Assembly (NCBI RefSeq): GCF_001653795.1
Contig: NZ_CP011514.1
Coordinates: forward strand, 1,238,163 to 1,302,162
Length of the DNA stretch: 64,000 nucleotides
Reading direction: 5' to 3'
Origin: Mitsuaria sp. 7
GTDB taxonomy: Bacteria; Pseudomonadota; Gammaproteobacteria; Burkholderiales; Burkholderiaceae_C
Under the pieces are notes generated by a model. It did no database searches, had not been told where the DNA came from, and worked only from the letters and a program-made list of their open reading frames with translations. Shown one piece after another: positions 6,487-13,366 of this stretch. Position 1 is the stretch's first letter. The number at the start of each line of letters is the position of its first letter. Both the position numbers and the translations under genes were made by a program.

Positions 6487-7899
6487 ATGAACAAGGACGC
6501 GCCCATGGACCGCCCCGACCACCGACCGAGCCTGCCGATGCCGCTCCTTGAGGAAGGACGCCGGTTGCGGGTGGCCGTCGTCGGCGCGGGGATCTCCGGC
6601 TTGTCCTGCGCCTGGCTGCTGTCGCAGCGGCACGACGTGCAGGTCTTCGAGGCCGACGGTCGCATCGGCGGCCACAGCCACACCGTCGACGCGCCTTGCG
6701 GCTTGCTGCAGGTGCCGGTCGACACCGGCTTCATCGTCTACAACGAGCCCGCCTATCCCAACCTGAGCGCCTTGTTCCGACACCTGGACGTGCCGACGCG
6801 GGCGTCGGACATGTCCTTCGCGGTCAGCCTGAACGACGGGGGGCTGGAATACGCGGGCACCGACCTCAACGGCCTGTTCGCGCAGCGCGGCAACCTGGTC
6901 CGCCCGCGCTTCTGGGGGATGCTGCGGGATCTGCTGCGCTTCTACCGCGAGGCGCCGCGCGATGCGGCCCAGTGCGGCGATCTGGCGCTCGACGACTACC
7001 TCGACGCGCGCGGCTACGGCCGCGCCTTCCGCGACGATCACCTGTACCCGATGGGCGCGGCGATCTGGTCCTCGGCGGCGGCGGACATCGGGCGCTATCC
7101 GGTGGCCGCGTTCGTGCGCTTCTGCGAGAACCACGGCTTGCTGAAGCTGACCGACCGACCGGTCTGGCGGACCGTCGACGGCGGCAGCCGCGAGTATGTG
7201 CGTCGGCTGACGCGCGGCTTCGAGGATCGCCTGCATCGCGACGAAGCGGTCATCGCCGTCGCCCGCGACGCCGAGGGCGTGCGGCTGCGCACGCGGCGCG
7301 GCGCCTGGACGCCGGTGTTCGATCACGTCGTGCTGGCGACGCACGCGGACCAGTCGCTGCGCATGCTGACCACGCCGACGTCGGAGGAGCGACGGCTGCT
7401 GGGCGCCTTCCCCTACACGCGCAACCTCGCGGTGCTGCATCGCGATCCGGCGCTGATGCCGCGTCGCCGGGCCGTGTGGTCGAGCTGGAACTACCTCTCG
7501 GCGCGACGTGACGATCCCTTCCAGCTGCCACCGACGGTCACGTACTGGATGAACCGGCTGCAGCCGCACCTGCCGCAGGGCCGCAGCGCGGCGCCGTTGT
7601 TCGTGTCGCTGAACCCGTCCGTGGCACCGCGCCCCGAGCACCTGATCCGCACCGACGTGTACGAACATCCCCGCTTCGATCTCGCCGCGATCGCCGCGCA
7701 ACGCGAGTTGTGGTCGTTGCAGGGCCGCCAGCGCACCTGGTTCTGCGGCGCGTACTTCGGTTCCGGATTCCATGAGGACGGGCTGCAGGCGGGACTCGCC
7801 GTGGCCGAGGCCCTCGGCGGCGTGCGCCGGCCGTGGACCGTCGCCGGCGAGTCCGATCGCATCCACCTGCCGCAAACACCGCAGGCGGTGTCCGCATGA
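6487..7899 (+). CDS. FAD-dependent amine-oxidase-like oxidoreductase
   Basis: The protein has 470 aa. The N-terminal dinucleotide fold carries VAVVGAGISGLSCAWLLSQ (about residues 25-45) and the following acidic strand end (VFEADGRIGGHSHTV), typical of the phytoene-desaturase / amine-oxidase flavoprotein superfamily. It is the first gene of an operon with DUF1365 and a CFA-like synthase; its TGA overlaps the next ATG by 4 bp. This trio is the usual companion set of RpoE-ChrR. An inferred role is oxidation or desaturation of the methylated acyl chains produced by the neighbouring enzymes. No substrate can be read from sequence alone. Confidence 0.85.
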   Translation: MNKDAPMDRPDHRPSLPMPLLEEGRRLRVAVVGAGISGLSCAWLLSQRHDVQVFEADGRIGGHSHTVDAPCGLLQVPVDTGFIVYNEPAYPNLSALFRHLDVPTRASDMSFAVSLNDGGLEYAGTDLNGLFAQRGNLVRPRFWGMLRDLLRFYREAPRDAAQCGDLALDDYLDARGYGRAFRDDHLYPMGAAIWSSAAADIGRYPVAAFVRFCENHGLLKLTDRPVWRTVDGGSREYVRRLTRGFEDRLHRDEAVIAVARDAEGVRLRTRRGAWTPVFDHVVLATHADQSLRMLTTPTSEERRLLGAFPYTRNLAVLHRDPALMPRRRAVWSSWNYLSARRDDPFQLPPTVTYWMNRLQPHLPQGRSAAPLFVSLNPSVAPRPEHLIRTDVYEHPRFDLAAIAAQRELWSLQGRQRTWFCGAYFGSGFHEDGLQAGLAVAEALGGVRRPWTVAGESDRIHLPQTPQAVSA

Positions 7900-8888
7900 G
7901 CACGCGGCCCGATGTCGCCCTGCACTCGGCGATCTATCGCGGGCGGGTGATGCATCAGCGCCTGAAACCGCTGCGGCACCGGCTGCAGTACCGGATGTTC
8001 ACGCTGCTGCTCGACATCGACGAGTTGCCGGCGCTGCACGCCCGGCTGCGCTGGTTTTCTGTCGGACGCTTCAACCTGTTCAGCTTCCGGCCGTCCGATC
8101 ATGGCGACGGCACGGCCACGGACGTGCCGGGTCTGCGCGCCCACATCGACGCGCGGCTGGCGCTGGCCGGGCTCCCGATAGGCGGCGCGATCCGGCTGCT
8201 CGCGATGCCGCGCCTCCTCGGCTACGCGTTCAATCCGTTGAGCGTCTGGTTCTGCGACGGGCCCGACGGCGCCTTGCGCGCGATCGTCTACGAGGTCAAC
8301 AACACCTTCGGCGAGCGGCACAGCTACCTGATCGAGGTCGACGAGGCGCAACGCACGGCGCCGCTCATCGAGCAGCGCAGCGGCAAGCGGCTGTACGTGT
8401 CGCCCTTCCTCGGCATGGCCCTGCAGTACCGCTTCCGGATCGAACCGCCGCGGGAGCGGCTTTCCATCGGCGTCAGCGTGCATGAGCGCGGCGAGGGCGT
8501 TGGAGAGGCCACCGTTGGAGACGGCGTTGGACGCAGCGCTGGAGAAGCCGATCGCACCACCGAAGGCGCGGCGGTGCTGAACGCCCGGCTCGACGCCGCC
8601 CACACACCGCTCACCGATGGCGCGCTGCTTGGTCTGCTGGTGACGCATCCGCTGCTGACGCTGAAGGTGGTGGTCGGCATCCATTGGGAAGCGCTGCGGC
8701 TGTGGCTCAAGGGCGCGAAGCTGCAGCAGCGGCCTGCCGCGCCGGACCATCCGATGACCATCGTCCGTGCGGGAGGCTCGACCCGAGCTGAAGCGCCTCG
8801 ACCTGAGTCGATGCCTCCTCAGCCGATGGCCTCCGAGCCGACGTCCCCTGAACATCCCGATTCTTCCAAGGCGACCTTGCATGCATGA
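7896..8888 (+). CDS. DUF1365 family protein
   Basis: This 330-aa protein shows the DUF1365 signatures: an N-terminal YRGRVMHQRLKPLRHRLQYR, then MPRLLGYAFNPLSVWFCD, and YEVNNTFGERHSYL. The start ATG overlaps the stop of the FAD gene. The segment at residues about 205-235 is Gly/Glu-rich and the C-terminal 40 residues are Pro/Ser/Ala-rich, both probably disordered. DUF1365 genes sit beside CFA synthases and FAD oxidoreductases in many bacteria and are needed with them for lipid modification in some systems. Its own reaction is unknown. The 3' end overlaps the next gene by 8 bp. Confidence 0.88.
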   Translation: MSTRPDVALHSAIYRGRVMHQRLKPLRHRLQYRMFTLLLDIDELPALHARLRWFSVGRFNLFSFRPSDHGDGTATDVPGLRAHIDARLALAGLPIGGAIRLLAMPRLLGYAFNPLSVWFCDGPDGALRAIVYEVNNTFGERHSYLIEVDEAQRTAPLIEQRSGKRLYVSPFLGMALQYRFRIEPPRERLSIGVSVHERGEGVGEATVGDGVGRSAGEADRTTEGAAVLNARLDAAHTPLTDGALLGLLVTHPLLTLKVVVGIHWEALRLWLKGAKLQQRPAAPDHPMTIVRAGGSTRAEAPRPESMPPQPMASEPTSPEHPDSSKATLHA

Positions 8889-10173
8889 CGAGAGCTCGTT
8901 CATGACCGCGCCCGCGGTCCTCGAGATCACCCCGGCGACAGTGAGCGGCGACCGGCTCGGCGCACGCCATGAATCGCTGCGGCGCGTGCTGTCCCGCATC
9001 CAGCTCGGGCGGCTCGCGCTGACCTTGCCCGACGGTCGCTGCGTCGAGGTGGTCGGCCCTTATCCCGGTCCGGCCGCCGCCCTGCACCTGCATCGCTGGC
9101 GACCGGCGTTGCGACTGCTGCTGCAAGGCGACCTCGGACTCGCGTTCTCGTACCGCGACGGCGACTGGAGCACGCCCGACCTGACGGCGCTGCTGTCGTT
9201 CGGGATCGCCAATGAGAAGGCGATCGGTGCCGTCGCAGAAACGCGCGGCCCTGCGCGCTGGTTCTCACGTTTCCTGCACCGCGCGAACGCCAACACGCGC
9301 AGCGGCAGCCGCCACAACATCGCCGCGCACTACGACCTCGGCAACCGCTTCTACGAGCGGTGGCTCGATGACAGCATGCTGTATTCGAGTGCCTTGTATG
9401 AGGAAGAAAACGGTGCGTCGCGCCACCCGGACCACGGCGTCGACGTCGACCTGCCATCGCTGGAGCAGGCGCAGGCGAGACGACTGGATCGCATCATCGA
9501 GTTGCTGGACCTGCGTGCCGGCCAGCGCGTGCTGGAGATCGGCTGCGGCTGGGGCACGCTGGCGGCGACCCTGGCCAAGCGCTGCGGTGTGGAGGTGGTC
9601 GGTCTCACGCTGTCGACCGAGCAGCTGCGTTTCGCGCAGGCGCGCGCCGAACAGTGGGGCGTGGCCGACCAGGTCGACCTGCGCTTGCAGGACTACCGCG
9701 ATGTCGAAGGACGCTTCGATCGCATCGTGTCGATCGAGATGATCGAGGCGGTGGGCGAGGCGTACTGGCCGGTCTATTTCTCGACGCTGCGCGACCGGCT
9801 CGCGCCCGGCGGCGCGGCCGTGCTGCAGGCGATCACGATCGACGAGCAGCATTTCGAGCGCTATCGCGCGAACCCGGATTTCATCCAGCGCTGCATCTTC
9901 CCCGGCGGCATGCTGCCGACGCCGGAGCGCATGGCCGAGGAGGCCCGCAAGGCGCGCCTCAGCTTCTCGACGCAGGCGCGTTTCGGGCGCGGTTATGCGG
10001 CGACCCTGGTCGAGTGGCGCCGCCGTTTCCTGGCCGAGTGGCCCGCGATCGAGGCGCAGGGCTTCGACCTGCCGTTCAAGCGGTTGTGGGAGTACTACCT
10101 CTGCTATTGCGAAGCGGGCTTCCGCTCCGGGCGGGTGGATGTCGGGCTGTACCGGCTGGCCCACGCGGGCTGA
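8881..10173 (+). CDS. Cyclopropane-fatty-acyl-phospholipid synthase family methyltransferase
   Basis: This 430-aa protein has the full CFA-synthase layout. An N-terminal lipid-binding region is followed by IAAHYDLGNRFYERWLDDSMLYSSALY, the SAM-binding motif VLEIGCGWGTLAATLAKRCGV, and DRIVSIEMIEAVGEAYWPVYF. It should transfer the SAM methyl to cis double bonds of membrane phospholipids, giving a cyclopropane or methyl-branched product. ATG 8881 overlaps the DUF1365 stop by 8 bp; ATG 8902 is an alternative. It is the last gene of the operon. It is clearly a different subfamily from the methyltransferase at 1807, so the regulon carries two enzymes of this type. Confidence 0.9.
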   Translation: MHDESSFMTAPAVLEITPATVSGDRLGARHESLRRVLSRIQLGRLALTLPDGRCVEVVGPYPGPAAALHLHRWRPALRLLLQGDLGLAFSYRDGDWSTPDLTALLSFGIANEKAIGAVAETRGPARWFSRFLHRANANTRSGSRHNIAAHYDLGNRFYERWLDDSMLYSSALYEEENGASRHPDHGVDVDLPSLEQAQARRLDRIIELLDLRAGQRVLEIGCGWGTLAATLAKRCGVEVVGLTLSTEQLRFAQARAEQWGVADQVDLRLQDYRDVEGRFDRIVSIEMIEAVGEAYWPVYFSTLRDRLAPGGAAVLQAITIDEQHFERYRANPDFIQRCIFPGGMLPTPERMAEEARKARLSFSTQARFGRGYAATLVEWRRRFLAEWPAIEAQGFDLPFKRLWEYYLCYCEAGFRSGRVDVGLYRLAHAG

Positions 10174-10301
10174 GGTGCCCCGGCGTGCAGGCGCCCGGAC
10201 GAGTTCCTACAAGCGGTAACCGCCGCGACCCTTCGCTGCCGTGGCCTGCGCCGCTTGGGTAGCATGTCCCTTCCGATTCCATCCTCACTCTGCCTGCGCC
10301 G

Positions 10302-10844
10302 ATGTACGACCGCCCGTTCACCGCTCATTCCCTCGAAGTTGCCATTTCCGAGCTGCTCGCCGCGACATCGGACGGATACGACCCTGACCTCGACGCGCGG
10401 ATCACGGGTGTGCTGAAGGGGCTGCGTGAGCAGCTCGACATGGACGTCGTCTTCGTGTCGGAGTTCCAGGACGGCGAGCGGGTGTTCCGTTTCGTGGATG
10501 GCGAGTCGGCGATCGCTGTGAAGGTCGGTGATTCGGCGCCGCTGGAGCAGAGCTACTGCCAGCGGATCGTCGAGGGCCGCGCGCCGGAACTGATGACCAA
10601 CGCCGCAGCCGTGGCGGCCGAGCTGGCACTCCCGCCGACGCCGGTGCCCATCGGCGTGCACCTGAGCACGCCCGTCGTGCTGTCCGACGGCCGCATCTTC
10701 GGCACGGTGTGCTGCTTCAGCCTCCAGCCGAACCCGGCGCTGCGCTCCGAGGACCTGTCCCGGTTGAAGGGCTGCGCGCGCCTCGTGGCACGCAAGGTCG
10801 AGGCGCAGGACTTCCTGGACACGCTGCCGTTCGAGAACGATTGA
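10302..10844 (+). CDS. GAF-domain protein
   Basis: This 180-aa cytosolic protein is almost entirely one GAF domain. DMDVVFVSEFQDGERVFRFVD is followed by EQSYCQRIVEGRAPELMTN and IGVHLSTPVVLSDGRIFGTVCCFS, the usual core strands of GAF sensor domains. No output domain is attached, so it may bind a small ligand and act on a partner. The Cys pair in GTVCCFS and Cys in SYCQRI are typical of this stand-alone group. The 128-bp gap before it shows no recognisable promoter; the gene follows the CFA synthase on the same strand. Confidence 0.8.
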   Translation: MYDRPFTAHSLEVAISELLAATSDGYDPDLDARITGVLKGLREQLDMDVVFVSEFQDGERVFRFVDGESAIAVKVGDSAPLEQSYCQRIVEGRAPELMTNAAAVAAELALPPTPVPIGVHLSTPVVLSDGRIFGTVCCFSLQPNPALRSEDLSRLKGCARLVARKVEAQDFLDTLPFEND

Positions 10845-11040
10845 GCGCAAGGCGCGGAGGTAGTTGGTCGTACCGCTTAGGCAACCTGCCTGACGCTTTC
10901 AACCTCACGGATAGCGGTGATGTCCTTTTAAGCAGTGACGCAAATGTCAGTGCACAAAGGGACACGAAAAGCGTCGAATATCTTTACATAATCCTCACGT
11001 GGTCATGATCGCGCCCAAACGAATCAACGACTTACGCGTT

Positions 11041-11057
11041 TGGCATGTCCCTTGCTT
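11041..11057 (+). promoter_or_regulatory. Sigma-54 (RpoN) promoter
   Basis: TGGCATGTCCCTTGCTT has the invariant GG at 11042-11043 and GC at 11054-11055, exactly 10 bp apart, matching the -24/-12 consensus TGGCAC-N5-TTGCW closely. Transcription would begin near 11067, leaving about 29 nt of leader including a strong AAGAGGA ribosome site. The 130 bp upstream are AT-rich and could hold activator sites. Confidence 0.75.
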
Positions 11058-11095
11058 TTGTTACGTCGGTTCAAACGACAACAGAGGGAAGAGGA

Positions 11096-11731
11096 ATGTT
11101 CAAGAAGACGTTGATGGCGCTGGCCATGACCGTGATGGCAGGCGTCGCCGCGGCGGCACCGGTGGTGGTCAAGGGCTCCATCTACAACCTCGATCGCGAC
11201 GGCGACGGTCGGCAAGAGAGTCGGAAGATCTCGCAAGTGGCGTTCAGCGTTTCGGCAGGTACGCACGTGTTTTTCGATTCGCTGGTGCGTGAGTCCACGG
11301 GCGTGGACTTGAACGGCGACGGCCGCATCACCGGGTTCGACAACTTCATGATGCTGCTGCGCGGCAGCACCGAACTCTTCGAACAGGACGACTCCAGCGA
11401 GACATTCGCCGACGGCTCGGTCCACTCGTACGATTCGGCCTATGGCTACACGTTCTCGCAAGCCGGCACCTACATGATCACGCTGAGTCAGCTGTCCTAC
11501 AGTGTCGCGGACGCGTTGGCGGGCTACACGACGACCTCCCTTTTCCGCAACTACGACGGCCCGGACAACACGTTCGGCGCGTGGCAACTGACGATGACCG
11601 CCACCAACGGCACGCTGAACGTGCTGTCCGTTGACGGCCAGAGCGTTCCCGAGCCGGCTTCGCTGGCGCTGGCCGGCCTGGCGCTGGCGGGTGTGGGCGT
11701 GGCGCGTCGCAAGCAGGCCCGCAAGGCCTGA
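11096..11731 (+). CDS. PEP-CTERM sorted exported protein with Ca-loop motifs
   Basis: The protein has 211 aa. It has an N-terminal signal peptide (FKKTLMALAMTVMAGVAAAA) and a C-terminal PEP-CTERM tripartite signal: VPEPASLALAGLALAGVGVA followed by basic RRKQARK. It is therefore exported, and processed and anchored or released by exosortase. Two DxDxDG-type loops, DRDGDGRQ (33-40) and DLNGDGRI (71-78), resemble EF-hand/dockerin calcium loops. GAGGGAAGAGGA precedes the ATG. A sigma-54 promoter lies upstream, as known for PEP-CTERM genes controlled by PrsK/PrsR in floc-forming betaproteobacteria. No exosortase gene is in the window. A terminator follows 51 bp downstream. Confidence 0.88.
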   Translation: MFKKTLMALAMTVMAGVAAAAPVVVKGSIYNLDRDGDGRQESRKISQVAFSVSAGTHVFFDSLVRESTGVDLNGDGRITGFDNFMMLLRGSTELFEQDDSSETFADGSVHSYDSAYGYTFSQAGTYMITLSQLSYSVADALAGYTTTSLFRNYDGPDNTFGAWQLTMTATNGTLNVLSVDGQSVPEPASLALAGLALAGVGVARRKQARKA

Positions 11732-11782
11732 TCGACACGCTGAGTCGCGCGACCTCCGGGTCGCCTTCGGATGCAGAGGAAC

Positions 11783-11807
11783 GGGAGGCCGACGGCCTCC
11801 CTTTTTT
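11783..11807 (+). terminator. Rho-independent terminator after PEP-CTERM gene
   Basis: A perfect 8-bp stem GGGAGGCC / GGCCTCCC with a 3-nt loop is followed by six T residues. Confidence 0.9.
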
Positions 11808-11860
11808 CGTTCTGCGTTCAGTGCGAGCGCTGTTGCAGTGGCCGCTTCTCGCGGATGGGG

Positions 11861-12103
11861 TCAGGACTTGAGGTCCGGCCGCGGCACCGCCCAGCGATAA
11901 AGCTGCTCCTCGAAGCCGGCCAAGGCGACGACGCGCAGCAGCACGTCGAGTTCATCGAGCACCTGGCCGATCACCGCATGGTCATGGGCGAGCCGGGCTG
12001 CGGAGTCGTCGGCGCGCATCACCGCCACGTGGTGCTGCAGCAGGTGGATGCGGTCGCAGAGGCCGTCGAAGGCCGCGCGGGTCGTGATCTTGCGGTTCAG
12101 CAC
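11861..12103 (-). CDS. Small hypothetical protein, helical
   Basis: The frame encodes 80 aa from a GTG at 12103 with GAGG 6 nt upstream. The sequence is predicted to be mostly alpha-helical, rich in Leu, Val, His and Asp, with no signal peptide or membrane helix. No family is recognised. It faces the PEP-CTERM gene across the terminator. The start codon lies inside a nested inverted repeat, which could be a regulator site or simply a hairpin in the leader. Coding status rests on the ribosome site and on the lack of a competing frame. Confidence 0.5.
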   Translation of the reverse strand: MLNRKITTRAAFDGLCDRIHLLQHHVAVMRADDSAARLAHDHAVIGQVLDELDVLLRVVALAGFEEQLYRWAVPRPDLKS

Positions 12104-12136
12104 GACGCACCTCGATTCGAGGCTTCATGCGTCGTG
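12101..12136. repeat. Nested inverted repeat over a start codon
   Basis: CACGACGCA (12101-12109) pairs with TGCGTCGTG (12128-12136), and inside it CCTCGA pairs with TCGAGG around one base. It covers the GTG start and ribosome site of the small minus-strand gene, so folding would hide the start. Confidence 0.5.
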
Positions 12137-12347
12137 AGGCCGAAGGCCGTCGTCGCGATCGGGGAGGGGGAGGGATGGAAGTTCGGCATGGGTCTGAAGG
12201 GTCATGGCTGTGGAACACCTGAGACCTATCGTCGCGAACGGCGGCGATTCGCGCCATGACCGACTTCAGTGAACGTGGCCGGTCCTATGCCTGGGATCAG
12301 TAGGGAGGCCGACTTGGACCCGGGAGGTCGCAGGGGTTCCCGACGTG

Positions 12348-12908
12348 TCACTTCAGCTTGTGATCCTCGCGCTTGGCCTCTTGCATGGCCTCGGGCTCGA
12401 GTTCCTCGGCGGAGCGGTTCAGATGGATGAACAGGCCCCAGCCGGTGAGCAGCGCCCCCACCGCGAAGACCATCGCCGCGGCGTGCAGCAGCAGCGTGGA
12501 GTCGGAATGCGCCGCGCGGAAGGTGGCGACCAGGGCCTCGATCGCGAGCGCGACGACGATGACGACCATGAATCGCGACAGGAAGCGTCGCACGCGCGTC
12601 GGCGCGCTGATGTGGGCGCTGCGGATGACTTCCTCTTCGGTGATCGTCTGCGCGATCTGCAGCGCCACGACGGCGGCGGCGAGCACGCCCATCGCCTCGA
12701 TCACCAGTTGCGCGGCCTCGTCGTTCCAGTCGAGGTGGAGCGCCATCCACGCCTCCTTCGCCGCGATGGCGAGCAGCAGCAGCGCCATGGCCGTGAAGAG
12801 CAGCGCCAGTGCCGCATGCACGACGGAAAACCCGCGCAGCAGCAGCGGGACGGTGTCCTCGTCGGAAGAGGGCGGCTCGCGGTCGGGGGAGGGCGCGTTC
12901 GGCTTCAT
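12348..12908 (-). CDS. Hypothetical membrane protein, four TM helices
   Basis: This 186-aa protein has an acidic, Pro/Ser-rich N-terminus (about 22 residues) followed by four hydrophobic segments at about 25-50, 65-87, 110-130 and 140-160, so it is an inner-membrane protein. The stretch DWNDEAAQLVIEAMGVLAAAVVALQIAQTITEEEVIRSAHISAPTRVRRFLSRFMV looks conserved and polar between helices. The C-terminus is charged. No family is recognised with certainty. It is divergent from the 72-aa gene at 13145. The segment 12104-12347 between it and the previous gene holds only the inverted repeat described separately. Confidence 0.75.
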   Translation of the reverse strand: MKPNAPSPDREPPSSDEDTVPLLLRGFSVVHAALALLFTAMALLLLAIAAKEAWMALHLDWNDEAAQLVIEAMGVLAAAVVALQIAQTITEEEVIRSAHISAPTRVRRFLSRFMVVIVVALAIEALVATFRAAHSDSTLLLHAAAMVFAVGALLTGWGLFIHLNRSAEELEPEAMQEAKREDHKLK

Positions 12909-12991
12909 CCAACCACGTTAGGCGACGCGGACGGCGAAGTCTGTAGGAAGGGCCGCCATGTCGGTGACGGACGAGGCGCGAGGCTTCACGA

Positions 12992-13035
12992 AACGGACCC
13001 GAAATGGACCCCAAACGGACCGGAATCGTCCCTCA
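12992..13035 (+). repeat. Three to four tandem 11-bp units
   Basis: Units AACGGACCCGA, AATGGACCCCA and AACGGACCGGA follow without gaps, then a weaker ATCGTCCCTCA. The 11-bp period is about one DNA turn, so the copies lie on one helix face. They sit in the divergent intergenic region ahead of a TACTAT box at 13035-13040. Confidence 0.55.
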
Positions 13036-13144
13036 TACTATTGTTCGGTCGGCGTGGCGGAACGTAGACGCCCTGCCTCAGCAGGCCCTGCAAAGGGTGC
13101 AGGCTTCGACACCTGTCGCCGGCCCCCCACAAGAAGGAAGTGAA

Positions 13145-13363
13145 GTGAAGACGATCGACGAGATGTTGAACCTGGACCTGATCACGGTGGCCCAGCACCA
13201 GGAGATCGATGCGTGGATCGCCCGGGCCAGCTCGCCGGAGGAGATCCTGCAGATGCCCGCCGAGCTCTGGCAGGCCGTCGAGCGCGCCAGCGAAGCGATG
13301 GGCGTCGACGTGGACCTGCTTCGCCCGCCGGCGCTGGACGCCGGCGGTCACGCGATCGAGTAA
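13145..13363 (+). CDS. Small hypothetical cytosolic protein
   Basis: The gene encodes 72 aa from a GTG at 13145, preceded by AGAAGGAAG, a strong ribosome site. The protein is acidic and helical (KTIDEMLNLDLITVAQHQEIDAWI, PEEILQMPAELWQAVERA), without membrane segments or signal. No family is recognised, but a similar short protein with a TVAQHQEI-like motif is found in other Burkholderiales, by recollection. The gene is divergent from the membrane protein at 12348 and is preceded by 11-bp repeats. Its 3' end converges with the VWA gene 3 bp away. Confidence 0.65.
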   Translation: MKTIDEMLNLDLITVAQHQEIDAWIARASSPEEILQMPAELWQAVERASEAMGVDVDLLRPPALDAGGHAIE

Positions 13364-13366
13364 GCC

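Noticed and set aside
4872..6734. 620-aa minus-strand frame extending chrR upstream
   Set aside because: Only the part from 5594 down matches ChrR; the upstream part is antisense or alternate-frame to rpoE and the FAD gene with no motifs.
12226..13014. 262-aa minus frame extending the 4-TM membrane gene
   Set aside because: Rich in Arg/His/Pro, alternate frame; the 186-aa frame shows four hydrophobic helices and is the better CDS.
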